NCBI GenBank assembly: GCA_029204225.1
Contig: CM055101.1
Location: 3,542,684 to 3,602,683 of the forward strand
DNA from: Diphasiastrum complanatum
Taxonomy: Eukaryota; Streptophyta; Lycopodiopsida; Lycopodiales; Lycopodiaceae
Direction: 5' to 3'
Length of the DNA stretch: 60,000 nucleotides
Shown piece after piece: positions 42,013-54,531 of this stretch. Position numbers and translations under genes: made by a program. Each line of letters begins with the position of its first letter. Positions within the stretch are counted from its first letter, which is position 1. The notes under the pieces were generated by a model. That model had not been told where the DNA came from. It searched no databases and was given only the letters and a program-made list of their open reading frames with translations.

Positions 42013-43855
42013 ATGATTGCCATCACCAGACAGTCGGGTCGGAGCCAATCAAAGATCTGCATGATCCTTGACTCTTCAGGATCAAACTTCCTAGCATGGA
42101 AAGTGAAGACTTCTCTCATACTGAAAGGAGAAGGTTTATGGCCTGGGGTTGATGGCACAGAAGAGATGCCCACAACCACCGGCAAAGAGCTACGGGAATG
42201 GAGAGAGAAGAACGACAAGGTAGTAGCCATGTTGTCGTCCTCCATCGAAGATAGCTTAACACTTGATCTAGCCACACTCTCTGAAGCAAGAGAAATGTGG
42301 GATGCTTTGCTGACCAAATTTCAAACAAAATCATGAAGCCAAATTATGCTTCTTGAAGATCAGCTGACCAATCTGAGATGGGATGGTAAAGACCTCACCT
42401 CCTTTATCAGAAAAATGAAGGACCTGTTCCTCTCGGTACACAATTCTGGAGAAGAAAATGCAGTCTCAACAGAGAAGCAACTCACATACCTGCTGCCAAG
42501 ATTGTTTCAAACGACCCAAACACTACTTGTTAAAGATCCATAGATGACCCTTGAGAAGGCTGTGATCGGGATCAGAGAAGAGGTGGAAGCCACTCTGATT
42601 AAGCTCTCTACAGCAACAAAGAGAAGCAGAAGAAGAATTTCAAGCCTAAGAGGGAGTCAGACCAAAGACAAGATTGCAAGTAGAAGTCAGAGGAAGTGAA
42701 AGAAAACAAGTGGAAGAGCAGAAATAAATTGAGACAATAGAATGGTGAGAAGAAGACCTGTACGAGATGCACACGAGAAGGCCACACTATTGATAAGTGT
42801 TGGCTCAATCCAAAGATAGAGTGCATCCACTGTTACAAGAAGGGTCACGCAGCCGTTGACTGCAACCAAAATTCCAGAAACAAGAAAGCTCAGAGCAGAT
42901 GGGAGAGCAATAATAGCTCATCCTATGTGGAGCTACCAGAGTCCTCCAAGATGGCCGAAGATAGAGCCAACAACAACAAGAACCCAGCAGCTTACTTGTG
43001 TGCTAATGTTTGTGCGACATCAACTTCGGATACACAAGAGATAATTATTGATTCAGGTGCAACGTCACACTTCATGACAACAAGGCACATGATCACTGAT
43101 TATCAAGAATCAGAATCCTCCAGATACATAATTTTGGGAGATGGTTTCAAACACATAGTCAACGAAATCGAAGCATTGTGGTTAAGCACCAAAGGAAGAG
43201 ACAGAAGGCTCGACGACGCTCTGTACGTGCCCACTCTTCAGAAGGACCTACTATCTGTTGCTAAGATGGTAGATGCAGGACTGAGAGTCGCCTTTGAAGG
43301 TGACACCTACAAAGTGGTTGAGTAAGTTCACTAGATCAACGAATCGATGGATATTACATGGCACAGGAGGCTGTATCACATGAATACAATCGCTCTATAC
43401 AACGCTAGTCGGAGCGGAGCATTCACTGGTGTCAACATCAAAGATGCAGCATGCTTGAAGTCTTGTGATGCCTGTAACAAAGGCCAGATGTCAAATACCA
43501 TTTACCGAGGACTCTTTTAGAATGAAAGAACTCTTGGAATTGGTACACTTTGACATTTGTGGACCATTTGATGTGGTCTCCTTGGGAGGTTCAAAATAAT
43601 ACATCACTTTCATCGACGATTTCAGCAAGTTTGTAGCCGTGTATTTTATTCACAACAAATCAGAGGCCCTAGACAAATTCACAGAGTTCGTGAATTGGGC
43701 TGAGAAATGGACTCACAAGAAGGTGAAGCAGATGAGAACAGACAAAGGAGGAGAATACGTCTCCAAATGCTTTGCTGAGTTTTGCACCAGTAGAGGCATA
43801 CTTCACTTGAAGACTGTAGCCTACACACCACAGCACAATGGTGTGGCAGAGCCCC
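42013..43855 (+). pseudogene. Decayed copia gag, protease and partial integrase
   Basis: Gag in two main frames (42013-42336, 42346-42543), then two zinc knuckles near 42756-42860 (CTRCTREGHTIDKC and CIHCYKKGHAAVDC). The protease is intact in motif (IIDSGATSHFM near 43050). The HHCC region (WHRRLYHMN, CDACNKGQM) has stops at 43323, 43329 and 43518. The integrase core has MRTDKGGEY (43732-43758) and ends at HNGVAE, exactly at the third catalytic residue, where sequence of the gypsy LTR starts. RT and RNase H are absent. This copia lineage is different from E1. Confidence 0.82.
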
Positions 43856-43856
43856 T

Positions 43857-44661
43857 TGCTAACCATAAACAAATCACAAGCATACCACAACACTCCATAG
43901 CATAATCAAGATCCAAACCCTACTTATGTCCCATACCATAAGCAAGATCCAAACCTCTAGCATACTACCACAAGAAAGCACTCTACACACTAGTAGCAAC
44001 ACTAGAGCATAAACAAAGCAAACAAGAGAGATCTCCCCCTCCCAATGGGCGCCCTACTACCCTCATATAGATGGCCCATGGACCTCTCCAATGCACTATG
44101 GAGTTCCATGCTCATCCAATGAGAGAGAGAGAAGCCTAGAGGAGTTAAAGAATCTCCAAGAGCCTCCATAGACTTATGGAATGTCAAGAGACTCCTTCCA
44201 TAACCTATGACTCTTTGAATGCATTTCTTGTGGGAGTTGGAAACTCAATGGACACTTTAGAAAAGAGCCCTCCTACTAGGTCCCATTGCCCAAGTTGTGC
44301 AAGTATACTTTGGTCCAAGACCAATAAAGTGATATGGTTCAAGGTTGAGGCCCAAGGTTTAGTCATCCAATGACTTTCTAACACCTCACTAGGTTCCATA
44401 CCTCCATCCAAGGCATAGACACCTACCTGCCCTTAACCAAGGACACTAGTACCTTAATCTAAGACACCTACCCTTAATACTAAGGGTATCCCTTATCCAA
44501 GGGTCACGTGACTCCATACCTCCAACTAAGGTATAGTCACTTGCATGTCCATTATCCAAGGGCACATACCCATAATCCTAAGGGTACCTTGCGATTTAGC
44601 CCCCAACACTAAATGGACTATTAGGGGTCTGAAGTATTGCTAGTTACATAGGTATGTAACA
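43857..44661 (-). repeat. Probable 3' LTR of the chromodomain gypsy element
   Basis: The minus strand reads a purine-rich AGGGGAAAAGA and then TGTTACATACCTATGTAAC at 44661, a plausible LTR start. The other end is placed at TG 43857, where copia integrase homology stops. The region is rich in short inverted words such as CCTTA...TAAGG. No second LTR was found in the window. Confidence 0.5.
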
Positions 44662-44677
44662 TTCTTTTCCCCTAAAC

Positions 44678-46285
44678 TTAAATTTTTTCTTGTAGGAAAA
44701 AATTTGGAAAATTCTTTTGGAGATCAATCTCCTTTTCCCAGGCATCCTCCTCTTCTGATTTGCCCCTCCACCTGACTAAAAATTCCCAAAGCACTCTACT
44801 TCGTAGAGTTCTCTGCCGGCCATTAACAATTGCCTCGGGTTCAGGTGGTCCACTCACGGACTCATCACGAAGAAATTCCACTAGATCTTCCACAGGGACC
44901 AGGGTCTCCCCAACCCCCAACGAGGGTTTCAACTTACTAATGTGGAAAACAATATGAATTCCAACGTTAGCTGGAAGGTCTAGTTTATATGCGACCTTGT
45001 TTATCACTTGGATAACCTTAAAAGGATCGCAATACCTAGGCGCCAACTTTGCACACTTAATAGTTTTCAAGCCCCTAGAGTGACTAGGGACTCTCAAAAA
45101 CACCCAGTCGTTGACCATGAATACCTTGTGCTTCCGAGATAGGTCAACATAGTGTCCCCTGTCCTGGGCACTTCTTATGCCATCTTTAGCTAGCTATAAC
45201 ATTTCTTGCATATCCGCAAGGAAATTAGCTGCGGCTTGCACCCGTAGGTTTTTCATGCCAACACTAATTGGCGATCGAGGTTGAAAACCATACATAAGCA
45301 TGAAAGGGCTGAATTCGGTCGCTGAATGTTTTGCACTGTTATATGCAAGCTCCACCAATGGAAGGTATTGTTCCCAATCAGACTGCCGATGGCCCACATA
45401 TGTTCGAAGCATATCCTCCATCGTCTGATTGGTCCTTTCCATTTGATCATCTGATTTCGGATAATCTGTAGAACTCAAATTTAAAGTTGTTTCCAACTTT
45501 TTAAATACTGCTTGCCAAAAATTCCCAGTGAATTTTGGGTCACGGTCACTAACAATATCGCAAGGCAGCCCGTATAGTCGAAAAAGCTTCTCAACAAACA
45601 GTTGAGCTAGTTCTGAAGCTTTAACATTTGTTTTCGTTGGGATAAATTGAGCAAACTTCGTAAGTCTGTCAACAATGACCCAAACCGAATCGTGGCCCTT
45701 CCCTATACGTGGAAGCCCGACCACAAAATCCATAGATATACTTTTCCACTTTCCGGTAGGAATATCTAAAGGATGTAATAGGCCACTAGCTTTTAGCCTC
45801 TCTGCTTTATTTAACTGGCACTTAGTACATTTAAGTACATAGGCCTCTACCTGACTTTTCATCTTAGGCCACCAAAATTGCCTTCGAACTAAGTCAAGTG
45901 TTCTTTGTATACCCGGATATCCTGCGCATGGACTATCATGACACTCACGCAAGATTTGGGCCCTTACAGTGCCATTCTCCGGTACACACACCTTTCCTTT
46001 ACGAAACAAAATCATGTTTCGAATTAGGAAATCCGTTTCAGTCTTTCCCTGATTCGAGGAATCTTGCAAACCTGAATCGACCCCCAAAAGTACTTTTTGC
46101 CAATACTTTCCAAAAAAAGGATCGGACTCATATAGTCCTTGAAGAGACTGAAACAACTTCGGTTCTATAACAGTAAAGCACACCTGATTAATAACCGGCA
46201 ACCGACTCAAAGCATCCGCTAGAGTATTTTGACTTCCTTTACAATAACGTATAGAAAAGTCAAAGATTTGCATCAGCTCAGCCAT
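44678..46285 (-). pseudogene. Gypsy (chromovirus) integrase with chromodomain
   Basis: Two open blocks. 46285-45194 starts in the RNase H tail (LADALSRLP), then an H2C2 zinc site (HDSPCAGYPG...CTKC) and the DDE core (SMDFVVGLP, SDRDPKFTG, and Glu in DDQMERTNQ, where most relatives have GQTERVNQ). A TAG near 45194 separates the next block, 45118-44678. That has the GPY-like part (KLAPRYCDPFKVIQV, ISKLKPSLG) and a chromodomain (PEAIVNGRQRTLRS, FLVRWRGKSEEEDAWE). Chromodomains steer integration to marked chromatin. The copy is inactive because of stops here and in RT. Confidence 0.85.
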
Positions 46286-48060
46286 CTAGCTTGCCCCCCC
46301 TTTAAATCTGTAGCATCATAGAAATATCGAAGAGTTTGATGATCCATCAAAACTTCAAATCTGGCTCCATACAAATAATGTCGCCAAATTTTCAAGGAAT
46401 GAACAATTGCAAACAATTCTTTCTCATAGGTACAATACCTAGACTGAGCAGGATTGAGTTTTTGCTTTCATAAGCCACAAGATGTCCATCCTGCATCAAA
46501 ACAGCTCCAATAGCATAATCACTGGCATCGATCCTAACCACAAAAGTCTTGTTAGGATCGCCAATGATTAGTATTGGTGCCGAAGTGACACTTTTCTTAA
46601 GCAACTCAAAGCAATTATTCATATCCTCCGTCCACACCACTAGTGGACTCTTAGCCCTCCGGCTTAGCTTCTTATAGCCTTTCAAGGCCTGGGTAAGGGG
46701 AAATGCCAATCGAGCAAATTGGGGAATATGCCGACGGAAAAATCCCACAAACCCCAAGAAAGACTTGATTTCCCGAACTGTGGTGAGAATAGGCCATCAA
46801 TAACCCTTTGGATATGATCAGCCTCAATCTCCACCCTCCGTTCGGAAATCTTATGCCCCAAGTAGGACAATTCCTTAGCAAAAAAGTCACACTTAGACTC
46901 CTTGGAAAAGAGCTTTTCCCTTATTAAAATGTCCAAGACAATTCTAAGATGCTCTTTATGTTCTGCCAAAGTCTTAGTAAACACTAGGATATCATCTAAG
47001 AATACCACTACAAATCTTCCCAAATATGGCCTAAACAAATCATTCATCATTTGTTGGAAAGTTGTCAGTGCATTGGTCAAACCAAAAGGCAACACCAAAA
47101 ATTTGTAGTGACCAAAGCGAGTTCGAAACTCGGTTTTTGGTATATCTTCTGCCTTAATGCATATCTGATGGTAGCCCGATCTTAAATCTATCTTGGTAAG
47201 CACCCAGCACCACCAAGATACTCTATTAGATCATCCATCCGTGACAGTGGATATCTATTCTTAACGGTTACCTTGTTCAATTTCTTATAGTCGACGCAAA
47301 ACCTTATAGTCCCATCCTTCTTGGCCACCAGAACCACTGGTGATGCCCAAGGAGACCTACTAGGTTGTACCCACCCCTTTTTTAGGTAATCATGTAATTT
47401 CCTATTTACCTAATCATCTTCCAATGCACTCATCCTATAAGGCCGCTGTGTGATTGGAATTGCTCCAGGTATTAGGTCAATTTTATGATCAACTGTCCTT
47501 TCTGGTGGTAAACCTACAGGAAGGTCAAAAAAACATCATTGAATTCCTACCTAAGTTCATCATAGGCTTCAAATTCTGTAGTGTTCTCACTGGGTATATT
47601 CATGGCATTTATGTTAAGTTCTTCATCATTGCAGCAAATGATATCATTATGAAAACATAAATAAACTTTAAAATCAGAATTCTTCATAATAGAATTAAGT
47701 TCCCGTTTAGAATAAGGGTTAATATTTTTAGTGTCAACACTTAAACTAGACTTGATCTTAATTAAAGAATTCTCATGCATAAAAGATAAAGATTTCTCAA
47801 CAAAATCAATTCTCAATGATCTGTTCTTATCAAAATACCATTGTTGCCCAAGAACAATATCTACATTAGCTAATTGAACAACATGGAATTCTAGTTTTTC
47901 AGAATAATCCTAAATGTGCAATTCTACATCAGGAACAATAAAATCCATCAAATTGGAATTACTTCTCGATGCCATTGTCACACGGTATTTTTTCTCACTT
48001 TTTCATTAGGACCAAAAACTAAAGAACTAAGGACTATAATAAAAATGAGACTTGCACAAG
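46286..48060 (-). pseudogene. Gypsy protease remnant, RT and RNase H
   Basis: From right to left: protease tail (NVDIVLGQQWYFDKN near 47840; the DSG site is missing), a low-homology stretch, then RT starting KKGWVQPSRSPWASP near 47370. A frameshift at about 47206 is followed by the open block 47203-46682 with KIDLRSGYHQI, LPFGLTNAL and FLDDILVF. A second frameshift near 46790 leads to RNase H (46757-46392), with PLVVWTEDMNNCF and VVRIDASDYAIGAVL. Another break follows before 46285. It is part of the same dead chromovirus as 44678-46285. Confidence 0.82.
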
Positions 48061-48074
48061 TCTCATTTTTATTA

Positions 48075-48270
48075 AACATGTCTTAGAATGAAAAGATAGG
48101 GACCTAGTCGGCACCCATGTCTGATGCACCTCTCCAACTGAAGAGACCCTGTCCATTTTCCATTCAAGATCACCTTAGTTGTGGCATCCCTCAATAGCAT
48201 AGAGATGGAACCAATGAAACGAGGGCCAAAGCCTAGAGTTCTGAGAATATCCAAGATGAAGCCCCACTTC
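48075..48270 (-). pseudogene. LINE (L1-type) reverse transcriptase fragment
   Basis: About 65 codons with the L1-clade signature WGFILDILRTLGFGPRFI, then ISMLLRDATTKVILNGK, and a decayed RHGCRLGPYLFIL (usually RQGCPL(S/A)PYLF). It lies between the gag and protease of the gypsy element in the same orientation. Only the palm fragment is present. Confidence 0.75.
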
Positions 48271-48390
48271 TTTGGTGCCCTTCTTTTCCAGCAGTTTAGG
48301 ATCGGTCCTAAACCAACCATAACTCCTAGGCGTTGCTTCTTGTGCAAGAGTGAAGAGGATGGGCTTGTGATTTGAGAAGAGGAAGTCTTG

Positions 48391-49392
48391 CTAGCTCTGA
48401 TACTCCATGATGTCCCACCTGTCTCTCAAGTCTTCAAAGAGATATCCCCTATCTAACATCCATCTCATTACTTCGAGATAGATTACTTGAGGTTGAAGCT
48501 TGTTTTTGACGCAATCACGTGCAAGGCGACCCTCGCCATTGCACTTGAAGCATAGGTTCTTCTTACGAGCTTCAGCTTTATCATTGCCACCATGATGGTT
48601 TTTAAAGTTTTTCTTGGTTTTCTTAGGATTGTTGGAATTGGGATGTGTTTCATTAACAACTTCCCTATCCTTCCTCTTAAATTGAAAACCTTTTTTCTGC
48701 TCATTAGGCTGTTGACCCCTAGGTGGCTTAGGTGTGTCATCAAAGTATTTTGCAGTCCTAATAGCATCTTCTAGGGTTTTTGGATGGTTCCTATGAACAT
48801 CCACTTGATAATCTTTTGGTAACCCATCAATAAATATTAACATTTGTATCTTAGGTGGAATATCACTATAAAGTGGATTCAGGTACTCATGAAAATCTTG
48901 AATAAATTGTTCCAAACCTTTATTCATGGTTAGATGACTCAACTTTTGGAAGTGTTCATAGTCATCTAAAAGTGGTAGAAAATAATCCCTAAAAAGCTTG
49001 CAAAAATCATCCCATGTACAAGGTTGATTGCCCTTTGCAACTAAGTCATCCCACCAAACTAAGGCTCTTCCTTCAAGGAACATGGTTACAGTGGATAACT
49101 TCTCAAATTCAGGGAATTGGTTCATGGCAAAGTATTTGTTCCAAACATTCAGCCAAGAACTTACCACTTGTAAATTCCTATCTTTCTTCTCCCCCTCAAA
49201 CACTTTTACAGGAGGTGGAACTACAGGCTTCTTCTGATTGGCTAAACTAGACTCTAAGTCAAGGTTTCTTTTATTAGTTTCAAGAAACTGCTTATTAGTG
49301 GCTTGAATTTGTTGGTATAAAAGTTCAAGAGCTTGTGCCACATTGGATGGGTTTGATAGATCAAATGTTGGGTTTTCATTGGTTTGATCCAT
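48391..49392 (-). pseudogene. Gypsy Gag
   Basis: Open frame from ATG 49392 (MDQTNENPTFDL; an upstream in-frame ATG is at 49428) to 48391. The retrotransposon gag core is readable (FLEGRALVWWDDLV, FIQDFHEYLNPLY). The C-terminal zinc knuckle is CFKCNGEGRLARDC: the His of the CCHC pattern is Arg, so metal binding is probably lost. The last 30 codons after the knuckle are unlike a protease and may come from inserted sequence. It belongs with the pol at 44678-48060. Confidence 0.8.
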
Positions 49393-49454
49393 TTGCTTGT
49401 GTGTTTTCCTATTATGCAAATACAACAATTCTCCGATGAAGATGATATCTTGAT

Positions 49455-50024
49455 CAAAAGACTAGCAAAACCAACGAAGAAGCCCAGCTAAGGCCATCAA
49501 GACTCCGAATCACTTTTTATGATGAGCCTAGATGTTATACCCCAAAAGAGCCACTACAAGGAGTCTATAGTGAGAAGGAGATAAAAGTTCTTCAGGACTT
49601 CACCCTAGAGGAAGATCGTGAATACGAGGATGAGAATTTTCTCATATATGTAGATCCTCACAGTTTCAACCCTGCCCAAGATCCCAAAGTACTAGATCCA
49701 TGAAAGTCGCTAGCAAACAAAGAAAAGGAAAAGCTCCCACCACCTTCGCACAACTGGGTTTGAAGCCATCTAGAAGCGTCAAGAAACTTGACCAAGCCTT
49801 GAAAAGGATGGAAATTGACAATACTTCAAGGAGAAAGACCATACAAGGTAGTAGAGACTCGACCTAATGGCACAGTCATTCTCGCCGACCTGCAAGGCAA
49901 ATTGTGTGATATGCCTGGTAATGGCAGCAGGTTGTGTCGCTACTATCCAACTGATGTTCAGCTCAGGGATGTGCATGAAGCGCCATCCCTTCTCACGATG
50001 AGCCATCAACACCCCGTTACATAG
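49455..50024 (+). pseudogene. Second gypsy integrase tail (GPY/F module), plus strand
   Basis: A stop-interrupted plus-strand frame, with an acidic linker (EEDREYEDENFLIYVD) followed by ILQGERPYKVVETRP, GTVILADLQGKLCDMP and NGSRLCRYYP. The end resembles the GPY/F module at 11513-11793, without a chromodomain. It comes from another non-chromovirus gypsy element. The region after it is probably its LTR. Confidence 0.65.
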
Positions 50025-50029
50025 TCTAG

Positions 50030-50625
50030 GTAGGTGTAGTTAGTTAACCTTGTCCAATTTATCTAGTTAGGGAAGTCAGATAGTTGTCGATTAGGATAGA
50101 CAACAGCATAGGATAGTTAGTTGTTAATCTTAGTTTAGATCTAGATAATTAGAAGTTAGATCCTAGGTGACCCTATTAGATCTAGAATGGATGACCCATA
50201 AGATAGGCTAATTAGGTTGGATTAGATCTATTTAGTATGCTAGATAGCTTTAGTTCTAGGTAGACTAGTTAGGTGATTAACTGGGCCTAGTTAGCTAGAG
50301 TAAGCCTAGGTAAATAGCATTCTTAGAATAGACTTAGGATTAGTTTAGCCCAAGAATAACCAACCGTGATCCATAGATTAGCATAACTGAGATTAGATTA
50401 CTTCCTTAGGAATAGGTAGTTATGTAGGTTAGATTAGGTAAATCTAAATTAGATAGGTAGCTTAGTTAGGTGTCTTAGATTAATTAGGCTTACAATTAGA
50501 ACGATCCAATTAGGTTAGATTAAGGCCCCATAGTATATATAGCCATAGTTGTAGAATAGATCTATCAAGCATAGGATAGATAAAAGTTAGGTTAGATCTA
50601 GTTAAGTAGGTTAGACGTGGTGCCA
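50030..50625 (+). repeat. TAG-rich LTR-like block
   Basis: About 600 bases in which TTAG, CTAG and TAGG words recur every few bases; TATATATAGCC near 50536 could be a TATA box. It follows a gypsy integrase tail, so it is probably LTR or post-pol sequence. It is not telomeric, as the plant TTTAGGG unit is not repeated. Confidence 0.4.
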
Positions 50626-53520
50626 ACAGACCCCTGTATATGAAAATCTCGCCTTGTACAAACTGTTCTCACCCGTGTATAAATCTCCAACCTACCCCAT
50701 TTTTTCTCTTTTTCCTTGTAAAAATACCCAAGAAATGTCCTGAACGATCTAAAAAGAGAAATATTGTTATTTTTAGTAGCCCTTGCTCCTATCTTTATTT
50801 GTCTCTATTGCAAATATGTGCATGCTTAAGTCTGAGGTTATAAATCTGTTAAAGACAAAGAACAAATTCAAGAAGTTTAAGACATTTGAAATACTTTACT
50901 AGACATTGAATGTTTTGATGGATGTTTGTGCAGCTTATCAGACTGAGAATCTAGTGATGAATGTCAATAAGATAAGTTTTATGTGAAGTCAACATACCAT
51001 ATTCTACAATGATTTTTTTGCAAGGATTTTTGCAAGAAACAATATAATCACAATTTTTGTAGGCCAATTATTATCAAGAACGAATGTGGTGCACCTGTGA
51101 CAGATGCGACGGGCAAGTGATGCGTCAAAGATGCACTGTCAATGATCACTTGTGGAAGTATGGAAGTAGAGCGGATGGTCAAACATCAAATCTAGAAGAT
51201 ATTGAGATTTGCTTTAAAAGCTAACGCATTTGTTGCATTTATTATTATTTTTTAATATTAGGATATCTATGTAACCATTGAATTGTTTTAAATGACACAT
51301 TCTATGTCGGCTTGTTTAGACACACCATCGAATGTCATTACATGGTCTTGATTCGTTCGTATTAAATTCCTAGCAAAGAAAAGTCTTGATACAAATGAGA
51401 GAACAAAGAATGAAACAAATAGAAGAACGGATCTCAGTCCAAACTAAGATCAAGTTGACTGTTTCTAGCAAGGAACAGGTTTCAACAAACCCCCATCTTG
51501 CAATAGAATTACCAAGTTCTGACACAGATCAATTAGACCTATTATCAGCCACTTTTCTACTGCAAGAGTACTTTCTAAAATTCTCCCTCTTAAATCTTTA
51601 CCAGAGATCAACTATAATCTCTAAAGGATTTCTGTAATATCTGAATATCCTATCATTTCTGATTTATAAAACAGGTCCGTCATCTATAACAAATTCCTTT
51701 TGAAAAATTTGACAAATCCTTTTCCTTGATAACTAGTCTCTTTTCTTCCTACTTCTCCCCCTTTTTAACATGAAATGCCATGAGTTCCCAAGGGGTGCAT
51801 ATCATTCAAGATTTGCCCAGGAGAAGTTTCAAATAAGAGATCCAAGAAAATTGAGGAAGTCAAAGAAATGTTGCATCATTGTTAGCAAGTACCAATGATG
51901 TCCCAACACAGTGACTAAACCAAAGATCTTCTTTGTTACCAAGCTTGAGAATTAATCCGTAAATTAGAAAAGAATTTCTTGAAGATTCAAATAGAGAAAA
52001 CAATTTTAGAAAATAATTCCATTAACCATTTCTGTGACATTCTCCATGGTCAACGGGTGATTAAAATTACCTTCCAAGGAATCGCATAAGAAATTCTAAT
52101 TAATGTGTTAAGAAATTCACCAATATATCATTTCTAAAGAAATAGCTTGCCGGGTTTCCGGTTTTGTAAATTTGAGATATCCAAAAAGGGTTCATGACCC
52201 ATATCTCAAATTTTTGACAAAACACCCATTTTATGACCAATAGTTTTTGGCATCACTTAGATTTACGGCCTTACTACGGTCAACTGATCCAGTTAGTTTC
52301 AGATTTTCATTTTGGAATCGCCTGCATCCCATACCATAGGTTTTTCCTCCATGAAGGCCCTCCACTTCCTGATCAAAGTGTCAAAAAATAAAACAAGTAT
52401 ATGAAGTTCTCGGGAATTTATTAGAAAATTCCAACTTCAACTAGATCAAACATTCTTTCACCCCTTTTCATAATCTTTACGGTCACTAGAAAGATAACAG
52501 TATCATCATAACATGCATGAGTGAAAAATTATAGAAATGGGAAAGAACGAGCTAACTTTTTCTTGTTCTTAACAACAACCAGTGTTAGTACACCCGCAGC
52601 TTCAAGCACAGTAAGAAACAACTTTTTTCATTCCAATTTGGGTTGTCCATCTAGACTTCTGGATGCCCATTGCAGTTAATAAAGCGAATATACTTTTTAT
52701 TACCTGTGAAAAGAGTTTTACCAAATTCCCCCAAGAATTTAGCCTAGTCACAATTTGATGGGTTACATCCTCCACCACTAGGAGGCCTGACCCAAAGCAC
52801 CGATGAAATTTGCTTTTCTTATTTTGGGACGTGGTGCAGTGACCCACGGTTTATCCAGTCATTACCAACTTCGGGGCATTTTTATCGCTGAAAAAATCTC
52901 CGGTTAAAAGCCCAAGCTTAATGGCTAATTATTGAATAGATTTTGCACATAGTTTTTTCTATTTATTGCATAGTTGAAATTCCGACCTACTATGGTCCAA
53001 GTGTTAAATATTTTAGGGGGTCATCACTGTCGAGTGATGTCATGCAAATTTTCATTTGCCACCCCGAAATAGAATTTCATTCCCTCCATTTGCATAGAAA
53101 AAAATCGAAAAAAATCAATAAAAATTTTTGTTCGGTTAAATCATTATGAGTAGACTTTTATAATTGAGCAATGTCCACAAAAAACATAGCGTTTAACAAA
53201 CAATAACGTGCTCATAGAATTTTTATCAATGATTTTGCAAAATGGAACCAATGCAACAAATATGCGAAAAAAACCGAGGTATGCATCTAGAATCTAATAC
53301 ACACAATTTTTAGGCCATTGAGATATCAGAAGAACCATAACTGCATTTAATTTTACATAGTCTATAATGACTACAAGTAGCCCATGGAAACATTAAAAAA
53401 TGAGAAAAAAATGGAAAAACAAAAAGTTTAGAATAAGATTTCCAGACCCACCCCTCCTCCCTACCAACCATGCCTCCAGCTCAACACATTCAATAACTTA
53501 AATCTTAAGTTAACTAAGTG
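50626..53520. other. AT-rich region, no confirmed gene
   Basis: Only short frames are present. The frame at 51072-51210 has a C-x-C-x2-C group (CTCDRCDGQ) followed by a HLWKYG stretch and could be a relic of a transposon zinc motif. The rest, including frames at 51386 and 52602, shows nothing I can assign. Confidence 0.4.
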
Positions 53521-53647
53521 TTTGAACCTATCCCCCCCTCCCCCCCGCGCACCACCTCACCTCACCTTTCCTCAAAAAAAAAGGGTTCGAGCTCCTTCAG
53601 GTCACGAGAAGAGGCCCGAGAGAGACAGAGATCCGAGAGAGGGAGAG

Positions 53648-53878
53648 ATGGCGACTGATGGAGGGCTTGTCAGGCACGCTGTTGATCCGAGGGCGCACTG
53701 GAGGGTTCTTATCAGTGCAGATTTGAAGACTCCCATGTCGTTGTGTTTTCCTGAAATCAAAGTATCAACTAGCTTTTTTCATATGCTTAAAGCTATTCAT
53801 GCATTCCTTTTACTATTCTTGCAGATTTCAGATGCATCAAGGGCGACTTTACAGCTATTCCATACTCCTAATGCCTGA
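53648..53878 (+). CDS. Possible small gene of two exons, unknown
   Basis: A purine-rich leader (GAGAGA tracts 53610-53646) precedes ATG 53648. Reading: MATDGGLVRHAVDPRAHWRV, LISADLKTPMSLCFPEIK, then a possible 63-base intron (53762-53824, GTATCA...TTCTTGCAG), then ISDASRATLQLFHTPNA and TGA at 53876-53878. Spliced product 56 residues. The intron is in frame and stop-free, so a 77-residue unspliced product is equally possible, as is a longer frame from 53522. I do not recognise it. The leader composition and splice-site quality make it gene-like; it may be a truncated gene copy. Confidence 0.3.
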   Translation: MATDGGLVRHAVDPRAHWRVLISADLKTPMSLCFPEIKVSTSFFHMLKAIHAFLLLFLQISDASRATLQLFHTPNA

Positions 53879-54530
53879 GCCTTGTTTTCTGTAGAAATCA
53901 GAAGTTCTAACAATGCATTTCCTATGCAAAAGTCTCTTCCTACTGGTATTTTTGCAGTAAGAAAAGCTTTAGGTCGTTGTAAAGTTTGCTTAATCCACAG
54001 TTTGTGTTTCAAAGATGCATAAGCAAGTAATTTTTATAGATTTACATATGCACAAGTTCTATCATAGCTGGAAAATAGGGTACATGTTGTCCAAATTTTT
54101 CCAAAACACCAATTTGCAAGCTACCCCTCCTTAACCACAAGATGGGCTTTGTAGTAGTTCATACCATCACAAAGATGGCTTTACTGAAATACTCCACCCT
54201 GCAAAACACTGATAAATAGAAGAAACCTCCAGGATAATTTGTAAACCATCAAGAAATCGACATGCAAATCTTGTAAAAACCACCAAGACTAGCAACTAGT
54301 GATTAGTCTTTTTTGTGCTTCTTTTCTTGCTTTTCCTCTGAATCAGGCCAAAATTGGCTCACAAAAAAGTGAAAGACAGCCAACAAAACCACCTAGATCA
54401 CTGTTTGAAGAACAAAAAACCGTAAAAACCATCACTCACGCTAATTGATTTTGTTGCTAACAAAAAAGTGTCCCTAAAGAAGTAAATGGCAACACAGGTG
54501 AATTTGAAATCGGAAATTTACTTCCTAAAA
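53879..54530. other. No recognisable gene
   Basis: AT-rich sequence with short frames on both strands; nothing assignable. Confidence 0.45.
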
Positions 54531-54531
54531 A

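Noticed and set aside
50030-50625. Possible interstitial telomere repeat
   Set aside because: TTAGG-like words are frequent, but no tandem TTTAGGG or TTAGGG array is present.
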